Shown here: in pieces, positions 53,791 through 62,271 of the stretch | How the letters are laid out: each line of letters begins with the position of its first letter | How positions within the stretch are numbered: the first letter of the stretch is position 1 | Assembly (NCBI GenBank): GCA_035276685.1 | Contig: DATELK010000201.1 | Coordinates: 1 to 64,000, forward strand | Direction of reading: 5' to 3' | Length of the DNA stretch: 64,000 nucleotides | Origin: JACVRN01 sp035276685 | GTDB lineage: Bacteria > Acidobacteriota > Blastocatellia > Pyrinomonadales > Pyrinomonadaceae | Notes under the pieces: model-generated | The model's database searches: none | What the model saw: the letters and a program-made list of their open reading frames with translations, nothing else | What the model was told of the DNA's origin: nothing | Program-made: the position numbers and the translations under genes

Positions 53791-54933
53791 TTAGTCTGCT
53801 GCCGATTCGCTTGGCTCGTTGAAGCGCGAAGTCTGCGCGCCTTCGCGCTGGCGAAGCTGTCCCGTGCGGCGGGTGGTGCCGTTGGTGCGCGGCTGATGCT
53901 CGCCGCCGTTTGCGCCGCCAGCGCCCTGTTCATTCGCCTCTTCCCACAACCGGCCAAAAATCATCTTCCCGGCAGTCGTTTGCAGTACGCTCGTGACGGC
54001 AATGTCCGCGTTCCTGCCTATGAGCTTGCGCGCGTTATCGACCACGACCATTGTGCCGTCGTCAAGATAAGCGACGCCCTGATTATACTCTTTGCCTTCC
54101 TTCAGGATGAAGACGCGCATGGCTTCGCCGGGCAGCACCACGGGCTTCAGGGCGTTGGCAAGCTCGTTGATGTTTAGAACCTGCACGCCACGCAGCTGCG
54201 CCACCTTGTTCAGGTTGAAATCGTTCGTGACAATGACGGCGTCCAGTTGCTTGCCAAGCTCTATCAGCTTCAAATCGACTTCGCGCACCGAGGGGAAGTC
54301 TGTCTCTACAATCTGAATGTCGAGCGAAGAGTTGTTCTGCAAGCGGTTGAGCATGTCGAGTCCGCGACGCCCGCGCTGCCGCTTGGAAGAGTCCGGCGAA
54401 TCCGCCACCTGTTGAAGCTCGCGCAGGATGAACTGCGGGATGATAATCGTGCCGCTCAGGAAACCCGTCTCGGCCACGTCCGCTATGCGCCCGTCTATGA
54501 TGACGGAGGTGTCCAGCACCTTGTAGTCGCGCCGTATGGTCTTGTCGCTGAAGATGCCGCCAAGCGCGGAGAGGTCTAAGTAATCGCCCTTGGCCGCGCC
54601 TACCATCAGACCCACGTAGGCCATGAAGAAGGTCAGCGCAAGCGTGAGGAAGGTCTTGGTCTCGACGGCGACAGCCGTTGAGTCCTGGCTGCTGATGAGC
54701 GAGCCAATAAGGTAAGCGCCCGTGATGCCCATGATGGAGCCCACGGCTGCGCCTATCAGCGTCTTAAGCGACGCGCGGCGGATTCGTATCTCGAAGAAGA
54801 TGATGGCGACGGCTACGAGGGCGGCCACGGCAGCCGACATAATCCTGTCGTTCTGAACCGGATGCAAGAGGTATCCGGCCGCCACTAAAACTGCGGTAAA
54901 GATTAGCCTGATAAGAACCACATCCGTCCGCAT
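53791..54933 (-). CDS. PIN/TRAM domain membrane protein (YacL family)
   Basis: 380 residues. Four membrane helices occupy about 1-115. A PIN nuclease-like domain (about 135-250, LDTSVIIDGRIADV, with acidic metal-site residues and IVTNDFNLNKVA) follows. A TRAM RNA-binding domain (about 268-330, LKEGKEYNQGVAYLDDGTMVVVDNA) comes next, with a disordered Gly/Thr/Arg tail. The family is thought to act on RNA at the membrane. Its position next to ispD-ispF, with radA upstream, matches the B. subtilis yacL neighbourhood. Confidence 0.88.
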   Translation of the reverse strand: MRTDVVLIRLIFTAVLVAAGYLLHPVQNDRIMSAAVAALVAVAIIFFEIRIRRASLKTLIGAAVGSIMGITGAYLIGSLISSQDSTAVAVETKTFLTLALTFFMAYVGLMVGAAKGDYLDLSALGGIFSDKTIRRDYKVLDTSVIIDGRIADVAETGFLSGTIIIPQFILRELQQVADSPDSSKRQRGRRGLDMLNRLQNNSSLDIQIVETDFPSVREVDLKLIELGKQLDAVIVTNDFNLNKVAQLRGVQVLNINELANALKPVVLPGEAMRVFILKEGKEYNQGVAYLDDGTMVVVDNARKLIGRNADIAVTSVLQTTAGKMIFGRLWEEANEQGAGGANGGEHQPRTNGTTRRTGQLRQREGAQTSRFNEPSESAAD

Positions 54934-55017
54934 ACCGGCACGTATCTTAACACGGCATTGCGCGATATGTCTTTGATTTTATTAGCGGAACCCGTGGACT
55001 CAGGAGCCTGCATCAAA

Positions 55018-55066
55018 ACTGAAAGAAAACGGCTGCAAAGCCGCGCTTCTTTCGTTTTATTGCCTA
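55018..55066. other. Hairpin in the 54.9-55.2 kb gap
   Basis: TGAAAGAA...GGC/GCC...TTCTTTCG can form an imperfect stem, followed on the plus strand by TTTTATTG. It may be an old terminator, since the adjacent genes diverge here. Weak evidence. Confidence 0.3.
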
Positions 55067-55161
55067 ACATCTTATTTCTGCTTGAAAGTATTTAGACCTT
55101 AGATTACCGTAAAGCACATCGAACGCTCAGGTAAATCAATCAGGTTCGAAGGGGTGTCCAC

Positions 55162-55926
55162 ATGAAAGGTCGAAAGAAAAACATACTACTTCTAAGCGCA
55201 GTTTTCATCGCGTTAGTTCTTGCGATGTTAGGTGTGCAGGCAAACCAAAAACAGAGTGGGTTGAGTTCATCCACGCAAAAAAAGATTAAGGATATAAAGG
55301 CTCCGGCTACCGGTAAACAGAGGACGCACAGTAAGCTCTTGCGTCAATCAACAGGCCCCAAAATAAGTGACCTGACCGCGAAAGGAGCAGGCGATATTGT
55401 GCTCACGGTTGATGAGCCTTTTGTTATATCAACGACTAGCAGCGGGCAACAATCCTTACCATCAATAGAGACGCAAGTTTGTAACGCAGATGCCGTCGTC
55501 GTAGGGACGCTAACTGATTCTTCTCCTCAGCTGACTGAAGATGAAAGTTTCCTATTTACCGAATACACGATGTCTGCCGAAGAAGTAATTAAGAACAATT
55601 CCAAATCTCCTATTCAACTTGATTCTATTAGTGTTGTTCGAGATGGAGGTATCGGACAATTTAATGGAAGAACCATAGTCGCTAAAATTGAGGGATTTGC
55701 CCCCTTCATCGAAGGCAAACGATATCTTCTTTTCCTTCGCTTTATCCCTGATACCGGCTCTTACCTGGCATACGCAAACGGCAGTTTCGAGTTGAAGAAA
55801 ACCAGTGTGATACCGTTAGGAAGTATGTCAGCTAACATATCGAAGGAAGCCTCTAGTTTCCTGAGCCTTACCCGCCAAGCGGCTGCCCTCAATAACTGTT
55901 CAAGCAGCAATCCGGGTCAGAAGTAA
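55162..55926 (+). CDS. AT-rich exported protein of unknown function
   Basis: 254 residues with a signal/anchor (KNILLLSAVFIALVLAMLGVQA). The rest is basic at the start, then beta-rich: CNADAVVVGTLTDSS, LFTEYTMSAEEVIKNN and EGKRYLLFLRFIPD. I do not recognise the family. AAGG precedes the ATG. The base composition is clearly more AT-rich than its surroundings, as in the following metalloprotease gene 12 bases downstream, with which it probably forms a two-gene unit acquired from elsewhere. Confidence 0.65.
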   Translation: MKGRKKNILLLSAVFIALVLAMLGVQANQKQSGLSSSTQKKIKDIKAPATGKQRTHSKLLRQSTGPKISDLTAKGAGDIVLTVDEPFVISTTSSGQQSLPSIETQVCNADAVVVGTLTDSSPQLTEDESFLFTEYTMSAEEVIKNNSKSPIQLDSISVVRDGGIGQFNGRTIVAKIEGFAPFIEGKRYLLFLRFIPDTGSYLAYANGSFELKKTSVIPLGSMSANISKEASSFLSLTRQAAALNNCSSSNPGQK

Positions 55927-55938
55927 GGGATTTACAAA

Positions 55939-57369
55939 TTGCTTAAAACTAAAATCTCACTGTCGTCTGTGCGTCCCCTAATAATGAAGTTAGGGCTTAT
56001 ATTATTAGTCCTTTGTACTTTCTATACTTCCTATGCACAAAACTGTCCCCCAGGTAATCAGCCCGCTTGGGCCAAGAACAGCACCGTTTATTTTCGTCTT
56101 GATCCAAGTCTGACACCTGACCAGCAAAATGCGGCATTAAGAGCTATTCAGAGGTGGAGAGACGAAAATCAATTAAATGGTTCAGGCGTGAACTTTGTAG
56201 AAACCGTAGCAGGCTCACCGAATGGTAACTTCGGGCCTCCGAACTTAGTGTTTACTGCCGGAGAAAATCCGACCAGAGACCCGAATACAGGTAACTTGGA
56301 GTATGCCGCAGGCGGCACAAGAAAACAATTAAACCCCGATGGAACTATAGCATTCGCTACCATAACACTTGATGCGAGCGAAAGAACTGGCATCAAAAAT
56401 ACTCCGGGGGAACCCGGTTATGACACTATCTTCGATAAGGTATTCGGGCATGAGATTGGTCATACGATGGGGTTAGGACATCCTGATAAAAATCAGGCCC
56501 AGACAATTCGCGGAAGCATTATGAATAGCGGGGTTGGATTTAATGATTCCTACAATAACATCCCTATTCAACCGACTTCAGACTGTGACCGGCCCGCCGT
56601 ACAATCCATTCCGCAATATTCAGGCTCAACTAGCTGCAACGATTATGATACCGACGGGATATGTGATACTGAAGATTGTGATGATCTTTATTATGACCCT
56701 CTTAATACTTGTCAGGGCAGTACCGATTGCGAAGTTGTTATTCCTTGTGGGTCGCCCTATCCAGACTTTCCCGATGCAAACTGTACCTACTGGATGGAAC
56801 ATCCATGCGGGGGCACGCCCGTCCTGCTTGATGTCTCCGGCAATGGCTTTCAGCTAACAGATGCTTCCGGTGGAGTAGATTTCGACTTGGACGGCAACCC
56901 GGATCATATCAAAGAGAGGTATGCATGGACTGTCGCTGGCTCTGACGACGCATGGCTTTTCTTAGACCGTGATGGTAATGGGGTAGTCGATAGCGGCAGA
57001 GAATTGTTCGGCAATTTCACACCGCAGCCGAATCCGCCAGCGGGAATACCTCCGAACGGCTTTAATGCCCTTGCTGGATTTGACAGGCAGGAGGAGGGCG
57101 GTAATAACAATGGCTTAATTGATGAGGGGGACATAATCTACTCATCATTGCGTCTGTGGCAGGATACGAACCACAACGGCATCTCGGAGCCCGGCGAGCT
57201 TCACACCTTATCGGAATTAGGAGTTGCCGAGTTGGAATTAGATTACAAAGAATCTAAGAAGACAGACCAGTACGGCAACCGGTTCAAATACAGGGCGAAG
57301 GTCAAGGGCGCTCGCGGAGAGCAGTCGGGACGCTGGGCATGGGATGTCATACTGGTGCCGAGGCTATAA
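55939..57369 (+). CDS. Secreted metzincin-type zinc metalloprotease with calcium-binding repeats
   Basis: 476 residues. TTG at 55939 follows AAGGGA; an internal ATG (55984) would start a cleaner signal peptide. The zinc site HEIGHTMGLGH (His171, Glu172, His175, His181) and a Met-turn, GSIMNSG with Met195, define a metzincin. Cys-rich Ca2+-type loops (DYDTDGICDTEDCDD) follow, then a C-terminal EF-hand/RTX-like part with DRDGNGVVDSGRELFGNF and DTNHNGISEPGEL. It is probably an extracellular protease. AT-rich, like the previous gene, and ended by a strong terminator. Confidence 0.82.
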   Translation: MLKTKISLSSVRPLIMKLGLILLVLCTFYTSYAQNCPPGNQPAWAKNSTVYFRLDPSLTPDQQNAALRAIQRWRDENQLNGSGVNFVETVAGSPNGNFGPPNLVFTAGENPTRDPNTGNLEYAAGGTRKQLNPDGTIAFATITLDASERTGIKNTPGEPGYDTIFDKVFGHEIGHTMGLGHPDKNQAQTIRGSIMNSGVGFNDSYNNIPIQPTSDCDRPAVQSIPQYSGSTSCNDYDTDGICDTEDCDDLYYDPLNTCQGSTDCEVVIPCGSPYPDFPDANCTYWMEHPCGGTPVLLDVSGNGFQLTDASGGVDFDLDGNPDHIKERYAWTVAGSDDAWLFLDRDGNGVVDSGRELFGNFTPQPNPPAGIPPNGFNALAGFDRQEEGGNNNGLIDEGDIIYSSLRLWQDTNHNGISEPGELHTLSELGVAELELDYKESKKTDQYGNRFKYRAKVKGARGEQSGRWAWDVILVPRL

Positions 57370-57393
57370 GCCCTGACTAACACAGCAGACAAA

Positions 57394-57437
57394 AAAAACT
57401 GCACGTAAGACTAAGGAGCTTACGTGCAGTTTTTATT
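57394..57437 (+). terminator. Bidirectional-type terminator after the metalloprotease
   Basis: Stem AAAAACTGCACGTAAG/CTTACGTGCAGTTTTT with a 9-base loop and flanking T runs on both strands. It can serve the metalloprotease gene and the convergent radA gene. Confidence 0.88.
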
Positions 57438-57470
57438 TTCCCACTCCACTTTGTTCCGTGACCGCGGCTC

Positions 57471-58850
57471 TTAGAAAAGCTCTTCCAGGGCTTCTTCCAC
57501 GGAGCGCACCCCTACGACGCGAAGGCCCAGTAGGCGTTCGAGCCCCGAGGTGTTTGAGGCGGGCATGATGATTTTCTTGAAGCCCAAGGATTGGGCCTCG
57601 CGCGCGCGCGTCTGAGCTTGGAGCGCGCCGCGCACTTCGCCCGTCAACCCGACTTCGCCGAAGACGGCCGTGTGCGAATCAATCGGAAGATTCCTGAAGC
57701 TCGAAGCGATGGCCGCGACGACGCCTAAGTCCGCAGCGGGCTCGTCGACTTCGAGGCCGCCCGCTATGTTGACGAACACGTCGTCCCCCATCAGGTGAAA
57801 CCCCAGCCGCTTTTCGAGCATGGCAATCAGGAGCGCCAGCCGGTTGCCGTCGAACCCCTGCGCCATGCGTCTGCCCGTCCCGTACTTAGAGCCGGAGACG
57901 AGCGCCTGAACCTCAAGCAGCACGGGGCGCGTGCCTTCCATGCAGGCGGTGACGATGGAGCCGGACGCTCCAACGGGCCGCTCGGCCAGAAAGACCTCGG
58001 AAGGATTGGCGACGGCGACGAGGCCCGTGCCGGTCATCTCGAAGACGCCGACTTCGTTGGCAGCGCCGAAGCGGTTCTTGGTGGCGCGCACTATGCGATG
58101 ATTGTGATGGCGCTCGCCCTCGAAGTAGAGCACCGTGTCAACTATGTGCTCAAGCGCTTTGGGGCCTGCGATGGAGCCTTCCTTTGTGACGTGGCCAATG
58201 AGAAAGACGGGGATGCCGCGATTCTTGGCTAGCAGGAGGAACTGTCCGGCCACTTCCCTGACCTGCGAGACAGAGCCGGGCGCACTCTCTATGTTGCCGG
58301 AGAAGACGGTCTGAATCGAATCGACTATAACAGCGCCGGGCGTCATGCGCTCTATCTCGTGAAAGATATTTTCCAGATTTGTCTCGGGCAGAAGGTAAAG
58401 GTTCTCGGCTTGCACGCCAAGTCGCTCGCCCCTGAGCTTTATCTGTCGCTCGCTCTCTTCGCCAGAGATGTAAAGTACAGTGGTGCCGCCCGCGCTCAGT
58501 TTGTCGGCGGCCTGAAGGAGCAGCGTGGATTTGCCTATGCCGGGGTCGCCGCCTATGAGTATGAGCGAGCCGGGCACTATGCCGCCGCCCAAGACTCTGT
58601 CGAACTCTTCTATGCCCGAAGGGACGCGCGTGTCGTCCTGCGATTCTATGGCGGTGTAGGCCACTGGCTCCACCTCGCGCAGGCGGAAGCCGCCGCCCCC
58701 GGCGCGTGCGCCATCTTTTTTAGCAGCCGCGCGGGCCCTCTCTTCCACGAAAGAATTCCACTCGCCGCAGTCCGGACATTTCCCGAGCCACTTGCGCGAT
58801 TGATTCCCGCACTTCTGGCAAACGTAAACAGTCGCTGATGCTTTAGCCAC
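57471..58850 (-). CDS. radA: DNA repair protein RadA
   Basis: 459 residues. The N-terminal zinc finger has CQKCGNQSRKWLGKCPDCGEW. The Walker A is GGDPGIGKST, the RadA signature is KNRFGAANEVGVF, and a Lon-type C-terminal domain includes RMAQGFDGNRLALLIAMLEKR. It helps branch migration in recombination. It is on the same strand as the yacL-like, ispD and ispF genes, but the two AT-rich genes lie between, and no disA is seen. Confidence 0.93.
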   Translation of the reverse strand: MAKASATVYVCQKCGNQSRKWLGKCPDCGEWNSFVEERARAAAKKDGARAGGGGFRLREVEPVAYTAIESQDDTRVPSGIEEFDRVLGGGIVPGSLILIGGDPGIGKSTLLLQAADKLSAGGTTVLYISGEESERQIKLRGERLGVQAENLYLLPETNLENIFHEIERMTPGAVIVDSIQTVFSGNIESAPGSVSQVREVAGQFLLLAKNRGIPVFLIGHVTKEGSIAGPKALEHIVDTVLYFEGERHHNHRIVRATKNRFGAANEVGVFEMTGTGLVAVANPSEVFLAERPVGASGSIVTACMEGTRPVLLEVQALVSGSKYGTGRRMAQGFDGNRLALLIAMLEKRLGFHLMGDDVFVNIAGGLEVDEPAADLGVVAAIASSFRNLPIDSHTAVFGEVGLTGEVRGALQAQTRAREAQSLGFKKIIMPASNTSGLERLLGLRVVGVRSVEEALEELF

Positions 58851-58937
58851 TTATCCTAAATTCCTTTATCTGATAATAAATTTGGTAGTTAATTTTAGAT
58901 GCTCCAGCAGTCAAAAATGCTCCTTATTTGAGAAGGA

Positions 58938-59022
58938 AATTAACAGGGATGGACAGGATGAACAGGATAAAGAAGAAATAGCTTCTCTTTTATCCTGTCT
59001 ATCCTGTCCATCCCTGTTAATT
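58938..59022. repeat. Palindromic repeat, family B, copy 2
   Basis: Near-perfect inverted arms (left 58940-58979, right 58989-59022) with the CAGGATG unit. The inner edge abuts the stop codon of the ArsC/Spx-family gene. Confidence 0.85.
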
Positions 59023-59379
59023 TTAGTCCAAAAGCGTCTTGATATTTTCGACAGGGCGGCCGAGGACGGCGCGGTTTCCTCGCTCGACTATGGGGCGCTG
59101 AATCAGGTCGGGGTGCTCTATCATGAGAGCGATTAATTCATCGTCCGGCACGTCGCGCTTGCCAAGCTCAAGCTCCTTGTAGACGGCTTCGCTCGTGCGA
59201 AGAATATCTCGCGGGCCGGCGTTCATCTTCTTCAGAAGCTCGCGCAGCCTCTTTTCCGTCAGTGGCTTTATGTAGTAGTTGACCTTCTCAAACTCTACGC
59301 CGCTCTCACGGAGCAGCCTGTCCGTCTCGCGACACTTCGTTCAAGTAGGCTTTTCGTAAACGGTGATTTTGTCTTCCAT
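59023..59379 (-). CDS. ArsC/Spx-family thioredoxin-fold protein, probable selenoprotein (in-frame TGA at codon 13)
   Basis: 118 residues if the TGA at 59341-59343 is read through. The N-terminus is MEDKITVYEKPT-(TGA)-TKCRETDRLL, so Sec13 would form U-T-K-C16, matching the CxxC site of Spx/ArsC-like proteins. The remainder, LTEKRLRELLKK...DILRTSEAVYKELEL...RPIVERGNRAVLGRPVENIKTLL, is normal for the family, at its usual length. A SECIS-like hairpin lies downstream of the TGA. The gene follows gdhA after 18 bases. The alternative is a pseudogene or base error, but the stop falls precisely on the redox cysteine and the rest of the frame is intact. No sel genes are visible here. Confidence 0.72.
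59302..59331 (-). promoter_or_regulatory. Candidate bacterial SECIS hairpin
   Basis: 15 nt after the TGA, ACGGA (59321-59325) pairs with TCCGT (59308-59312) around an 8-nt loop. An alternative fold is ACGG-(AC bulge)-AG with CU-CCGU and a GCUG loop. Outer CGC/GCG pairs extend the stem. Spacing and size agree with bacterial SECIS elements. Confidence 0.5.
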
Positions 59380-59397
59380 CTCATCCTCGCAGAGGCT

Positions 59398-60669
59398 CTA
59401 GGGAAAGATGCCGCGCACGCGCGTCGCCTCGGCCACACGCGCCACGGCCAGAATGTAAGCGCCCATACGCATGTCCGTGTGGTAACGCATGGCCGTCTCG
59501 TGCACGGAGCGAAAGGCCGTGCGCATGGTCTGCTCAAGCGTCTCGTTGATTTGATTCTCGGTCCAGAAATATGAGTAGAGGTCTTGCACCCATTCGTAGT
59601 AGCTGACGGTGACGCCGCCCGCGTTGGCCAGAATGTCCGGCACGAGAAAGACTCCCTGGTCTGCCAGCACTCGGTCTGCGCCCGGAGTCGTGGGCCCGTT
59701 GGCAAGCTCCGCGATGATGCTCGCCTTCACGTTGTCCACGTTCGCCAGAGTGATGCTGTTCTCAAGCGCGGACGGCAGCAGAATGTCGCACTCGACTTCA
59801 AGCACGGCATCGCACGGAATCTCTTTAGCGTTCGGCAGCCCGCGCAGGGTGCTCGTCTCCTTCTTATGCCGCAGCGCGGCCTCCACGTCCAGACCGCTCT
59901 CGGCATAGACGCCTACACGAGAGTCGCACGCGGCCACTACGCGAGCGCCGTCTGCGGCGACCAGCCGCGCTATGTTAGCGCCCGCGTTCCCGAAGCCGTG
60001 AACCGCCACGCGCGCTCCCCTAAGGCTTATGCCCTTGACGCGGCAAGCCTCGCGAAGGGTGTAGAGACAGCCGCGCGCGGTAGCCTCGTGCCGCCCCTGC
60101 GAGCCGCCCAAGGAGATGGGCTTGCCCGTCACCACGCCAAGCTCTGTCTGCCCTCGCACCATTGAGATGGTGTCCATAATCCACGCCATAGTCTGCTCGT
60201 CCGTGTAAACGTCCGGCGCGGGGATGTCTCTGTCAGGGCCTATGATGGGCGCAATCTCGAAGGCGTAGCGGCGCGTCAGCCTTTCCAGCTCGTTCATCGA
60301 AAGGCCCTTGGGGTCGCAGACGACTCCGCCCTTGCCTCCGCCGTAAGGGATGCCGACCGTGGCGCACTTCCATGTCATCCACGCCGCGAGCGCCTTGACT
60401 TCATCCAGCGTGACGTTCGGGTGATAGCGTATGCCGCCCTTCGCCGGGCCGCGCGCAATGTTGTGCTGCACGCGGTAGCCCTCGAAGACCTGTATGTCGC
60501 CGCCGTCCATCTTGACGGGGATGGAGACGATTAGCTGCCGCTTGGAGTTCCTCAACACCTGGCGCATGGAAGCGTCCAGCTCAAGGTACTCTGCCGCGAG
60601 GTCGAACTGCTGCTTGGCTATCTCGAAAGGATTTAGCTCTTCTGCGGGAGAGCTAACAGGCGTGGTCAT
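59398..60669 (-). CDS. gdhA: Glutamate dehydrogenase
   Basis: 423 residues, Glu/Leu/Phe/Val dehydrogenase family. GPAKGGIRYHP and PYGGGKGGVVCDPK hold the substrate and catalytic lysines, and VAVHGFGNAGANIARL is the dinucleotide-binding motif. It interconverts glutamate and 2-oxoglutarate plus ammonia. Length fits the hexameric enzymes (about 420 residues). The selenoprotein candidate follows, and a family B palindrome lies upstream of its start. Confidence 0.93.
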   Translation of the reverse strand: MTTPVSSPAEELNPFEIAKQQFDLAAEYLELDASMRQVLRNSKRQLIVSIPVKMDGGDIQVFEGYRVQHNIARGPAKGGIRYHPNVTLDEVKALAAWMTWKCATVGIPYGGGKGGVVCDPKGLSMNELERLTRRYAFEIAPIIGPDRDIPAPDVYTDEQTMAWIMDTISMVRGQTELGVVTGKPISLGGSQGRHEATARGCLYTLREACRVKGISLRGARVAVHGFGNAGANIARLVAADGARVVAACDSRVGVYAESGLDVEAALRHKKETSTLRGLPNAKEIPCDAVLEVECDILLPSALENSITLANVDNVKASIIAELANGPTTPGADRVLADQGVFLVPDILANAGGVTVSYYEWVQDLYSYFWTENQINETLEQTMRTAFRSVHETAMRYHTDMRMGAYILAVARVAEATRVRGIFP

Positions 60670-60711
60670 GGCATCTCTGTCCTCTCGCTACGTGATATTC
60701 AAAACGGATTC

Positions 60712-60801
60712 TAACAGGGATGGACAGGATAGACAGGATAAAGAATGAAATGATTGCTTCTTTTTCTTTATCCTGACAATCGCTGTCCATCCCTGTTAAT
60801 T
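60712..60801. repeat. Palindromic repeat, family B, copy 3
   Basis: Left arm begins TAACAGGGATGGACAGGAT; right arm ends GTCCATCCCTGTTAATTT; a T-rich loop lies between. It is in the gdhA upstream region, after the ferritin-like gene. Confidence 0.82.
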
Positions 60802-60814
60802 TCTTTCTTCTGTT

Positions 60815-61126
60815 CTAATCTTCTTCGGCCTGCTTCTCGACTTCGACTATATCGTCCTTGGTGAAAAGGTAAGTTCGCATGTGCTTGTCGAAGACCGGGT
60901 TGATGCGGCGCAGGTATTCGAGCCCCATCATGGCGTGCTCTATCTCTTCGTCCCGGTTGTGCTCAAGTATGCGACGCAGCTGGTCGTCGCGCGTGGCCTG
61001 TGCGCGCTGATTATACCAGTCCACGGCCTCCAGCTCTTCCTGAACCGACTTGACGGCGCGCGAAAAATTGAGCGCCTCCTCGCTCATCTCATCGTAGTTC
61101 TCGTGCCACTCGGAGCTTGTCGCCAC
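60815..61126 (-). CDS. Encapsulated-ferritin-like protein (EncFtn family)
   Basis: 103 residues from a GTG at 61126, with GGAGGA 8 bases before it. The EELEAVDWYNQR motif and the HNRDEEIEHAMMGLEYLRR motif match encapsulated ferritins. By comparison with the Rhodospirillum rubrum protein, Glu31, Glu61 and His64 would form the ferroxidase centre, and Glu30 and Glu33 the entry site. It oxidises Fe2+ in a decameric ring. The usual neighbour, an encapsulin shell gene, is not visible, and the C-terminus lacks an obvious shell-targeting peptide. A cargo protein used by an encapsulin elsewhere is possible. Confidence 0.85.
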   Translation of the reverse strand: MATSSEWHENYDEMSEEALNFSRAVKSVQEELEAVDWYNQRAQATRDDQLRRILEHNRDEEIEHAMMGLEYLRRINPVFDKHMRTYLFTKDDIVEVEKQAEED

Positions 61127-61345
61127 AGTCTTTATCCTCCACGCAGTTTATTCATCCAACACGGACGCGCCCAATCCTACATGATGAAGGAAAAAGTAAA
61201 AAGAGAAAGTTAGCGAAGGCTCCGCGCGGTCGCTTTTTTTTGGAACAAGACCGGGGGCGGCGTTGTCTAAGAGTAATGAGCTTGAGGGAAAGCTCCCCTT
61301 TGACCCAGAGACGCGTGGCACCGGCTGAAAAGGGAGAGAACGAAA

Positions 61346-62170
61346 ATGTTTTCGCATCTGGTCGAATCAGACCATCACACGGGAGAGCTAAAACGACGGG
61401 GAACCTTTTTTATAGTCACGATGGCTGCTTACGCGCTCGTGCTCATGCTGATGAGCGTCGCAGGCGTTTACGCTTACGAGGCGCACATAGACGACCAGCA
61501 GCTTGAGCTGGTGGCCCTTGTCCCGCCCGACACGGAAGAACCCAAACCGCCCACAGAACCCAACACGCCCAGGCCGCCTTCACCCGCGCCGCCCGCCAAC
61601 AACGGAGGCTCGCGCAATGCCGGAGGCCCGCCGCAGCCTCTACCATCCAACACCTCTTCAGACCCGACGAAGACCTCCGGGCCGCCTCAGGTCTCTACAA
61701 GCCAGTTGCCGCCCACCGTCCCTGACGGCGGCAACAACAGGGCTATGGGCATAGGCCCCGGCACGTACAATCCCATAGGCGACGGAACCGAATCCTCTTC
61801 CAACGGCAAAGGCAACCCTAACGGAAAGCCCCTGACGGAAGAGCCTCCGCCGCTTGTGAAGAAATCCGAGCCGCCGCCCAAGCAGCGCATAGCATACATA
61901 GGGCCCGTCAACAGCCGCGCGCTGCAACTGCCTCAGCCTTCTTATCCGGCTGTAGCCAAAGTCGCGGGCATACAGGGCGCGGTCAACGTCGAGATACTGA
62001 TTGACGAGCAGGGACGAGTGATTTCAGCGCACGCCACGAGCGGCCACGTCTTCCTCAGGGCTGAGTCAGAGAAGGCTGCCATGCGCGCACGCTTCTCGCC
62101 CACGCTTCTGCAAGACCAGCCCGTCAAAGCGAAAGGAGTGATTACTTTCAACTTCATCCTGAATAAGTAA
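61346..62170 (+). CDS. TonB-family energy transducer
   Basis: 274 residues. A short cytoplasmic N-terminus and one membrane helix (about 24-44, FIVTMAAYALVLMLMSVAGVYAY) are followed by a long Pro-rich spacer (about 55-180). A TonB C-terminal domain (about 192-274) has SYPAVAKVAGIQGAVNVEILIDEQGRVISAHATSGH and ends GVITFNFIL. It would pass proton-motive energy to outer-membrane receptors. No exbBD or receptor gene is visible here. A family A palindrome starts right after the stop. Confidence 0.85.
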   Translation: MFSHLVESDHHTGELKRRGTFFIVTMAAYALVLMLMSVAGVYAYEAHIDDQQLELVALVPPDTEEPKPPTEPNTPRPPSPAPPANNGGSRNAGGPPQPLPSNTSSDPTKTSGPPQVSTSQLPPTVPDGGNNRAMGIGPGTYNPIGDGTESSSNGKGNPNGKPLTEEPPPLVKKSEPPPKQRIAYIGPVNSRALQLPQPSYPAVAKVAGIQGAVNVEILIDEQGRVISAHATSGHVFLRAESEKAAMRARFSPTLLQDQPVKAKGVITFNFILNK

Positions 62171-62265
62171 CAGGTCGGAACCGCCTGCGGTAGCGGGCGG
62201 GTATTAGTTAGAGTAGATTCATGCTTAACTAATACCCGCCCGCTACCGCAGGCGGTACTGACCTG
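62171..62265. repeat. Long palindromic repeat, family A, copy 2
   Basis: Arms of about 41 bases face each other (62171-62211 and 62225-62265) with the same CCGCCTGCGGTAGCGGGCGGG core as copy 1. It lies between two convergent genes, where it may stop transcription from both sides. Confidence 0.88.
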
Positions 62266-62271
62266 TGTTCA

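Noticed and set aside
55018..55066. Firm terminator call
   Set aside because: The stem is imperfect and there is no upstream plus-strand gene for it to end, so it is listed only as a weak hairpin.
59341..59343. Reading the TGA as proof of a pseudogene
   Set aside because: The frame continues intact with a full ArsC/Spx C-terminus, and the TGA falls exactly on the redox Cys position with a hairpin after it, so Sec is the better explanation. It is not proven.
59295..59705. 136-residue minus-strand ORF in the selenoprotein/gdhA region
   Set aside because: A shifted frame of gdhA that overlaps the true ArsC/Spx-family frame.
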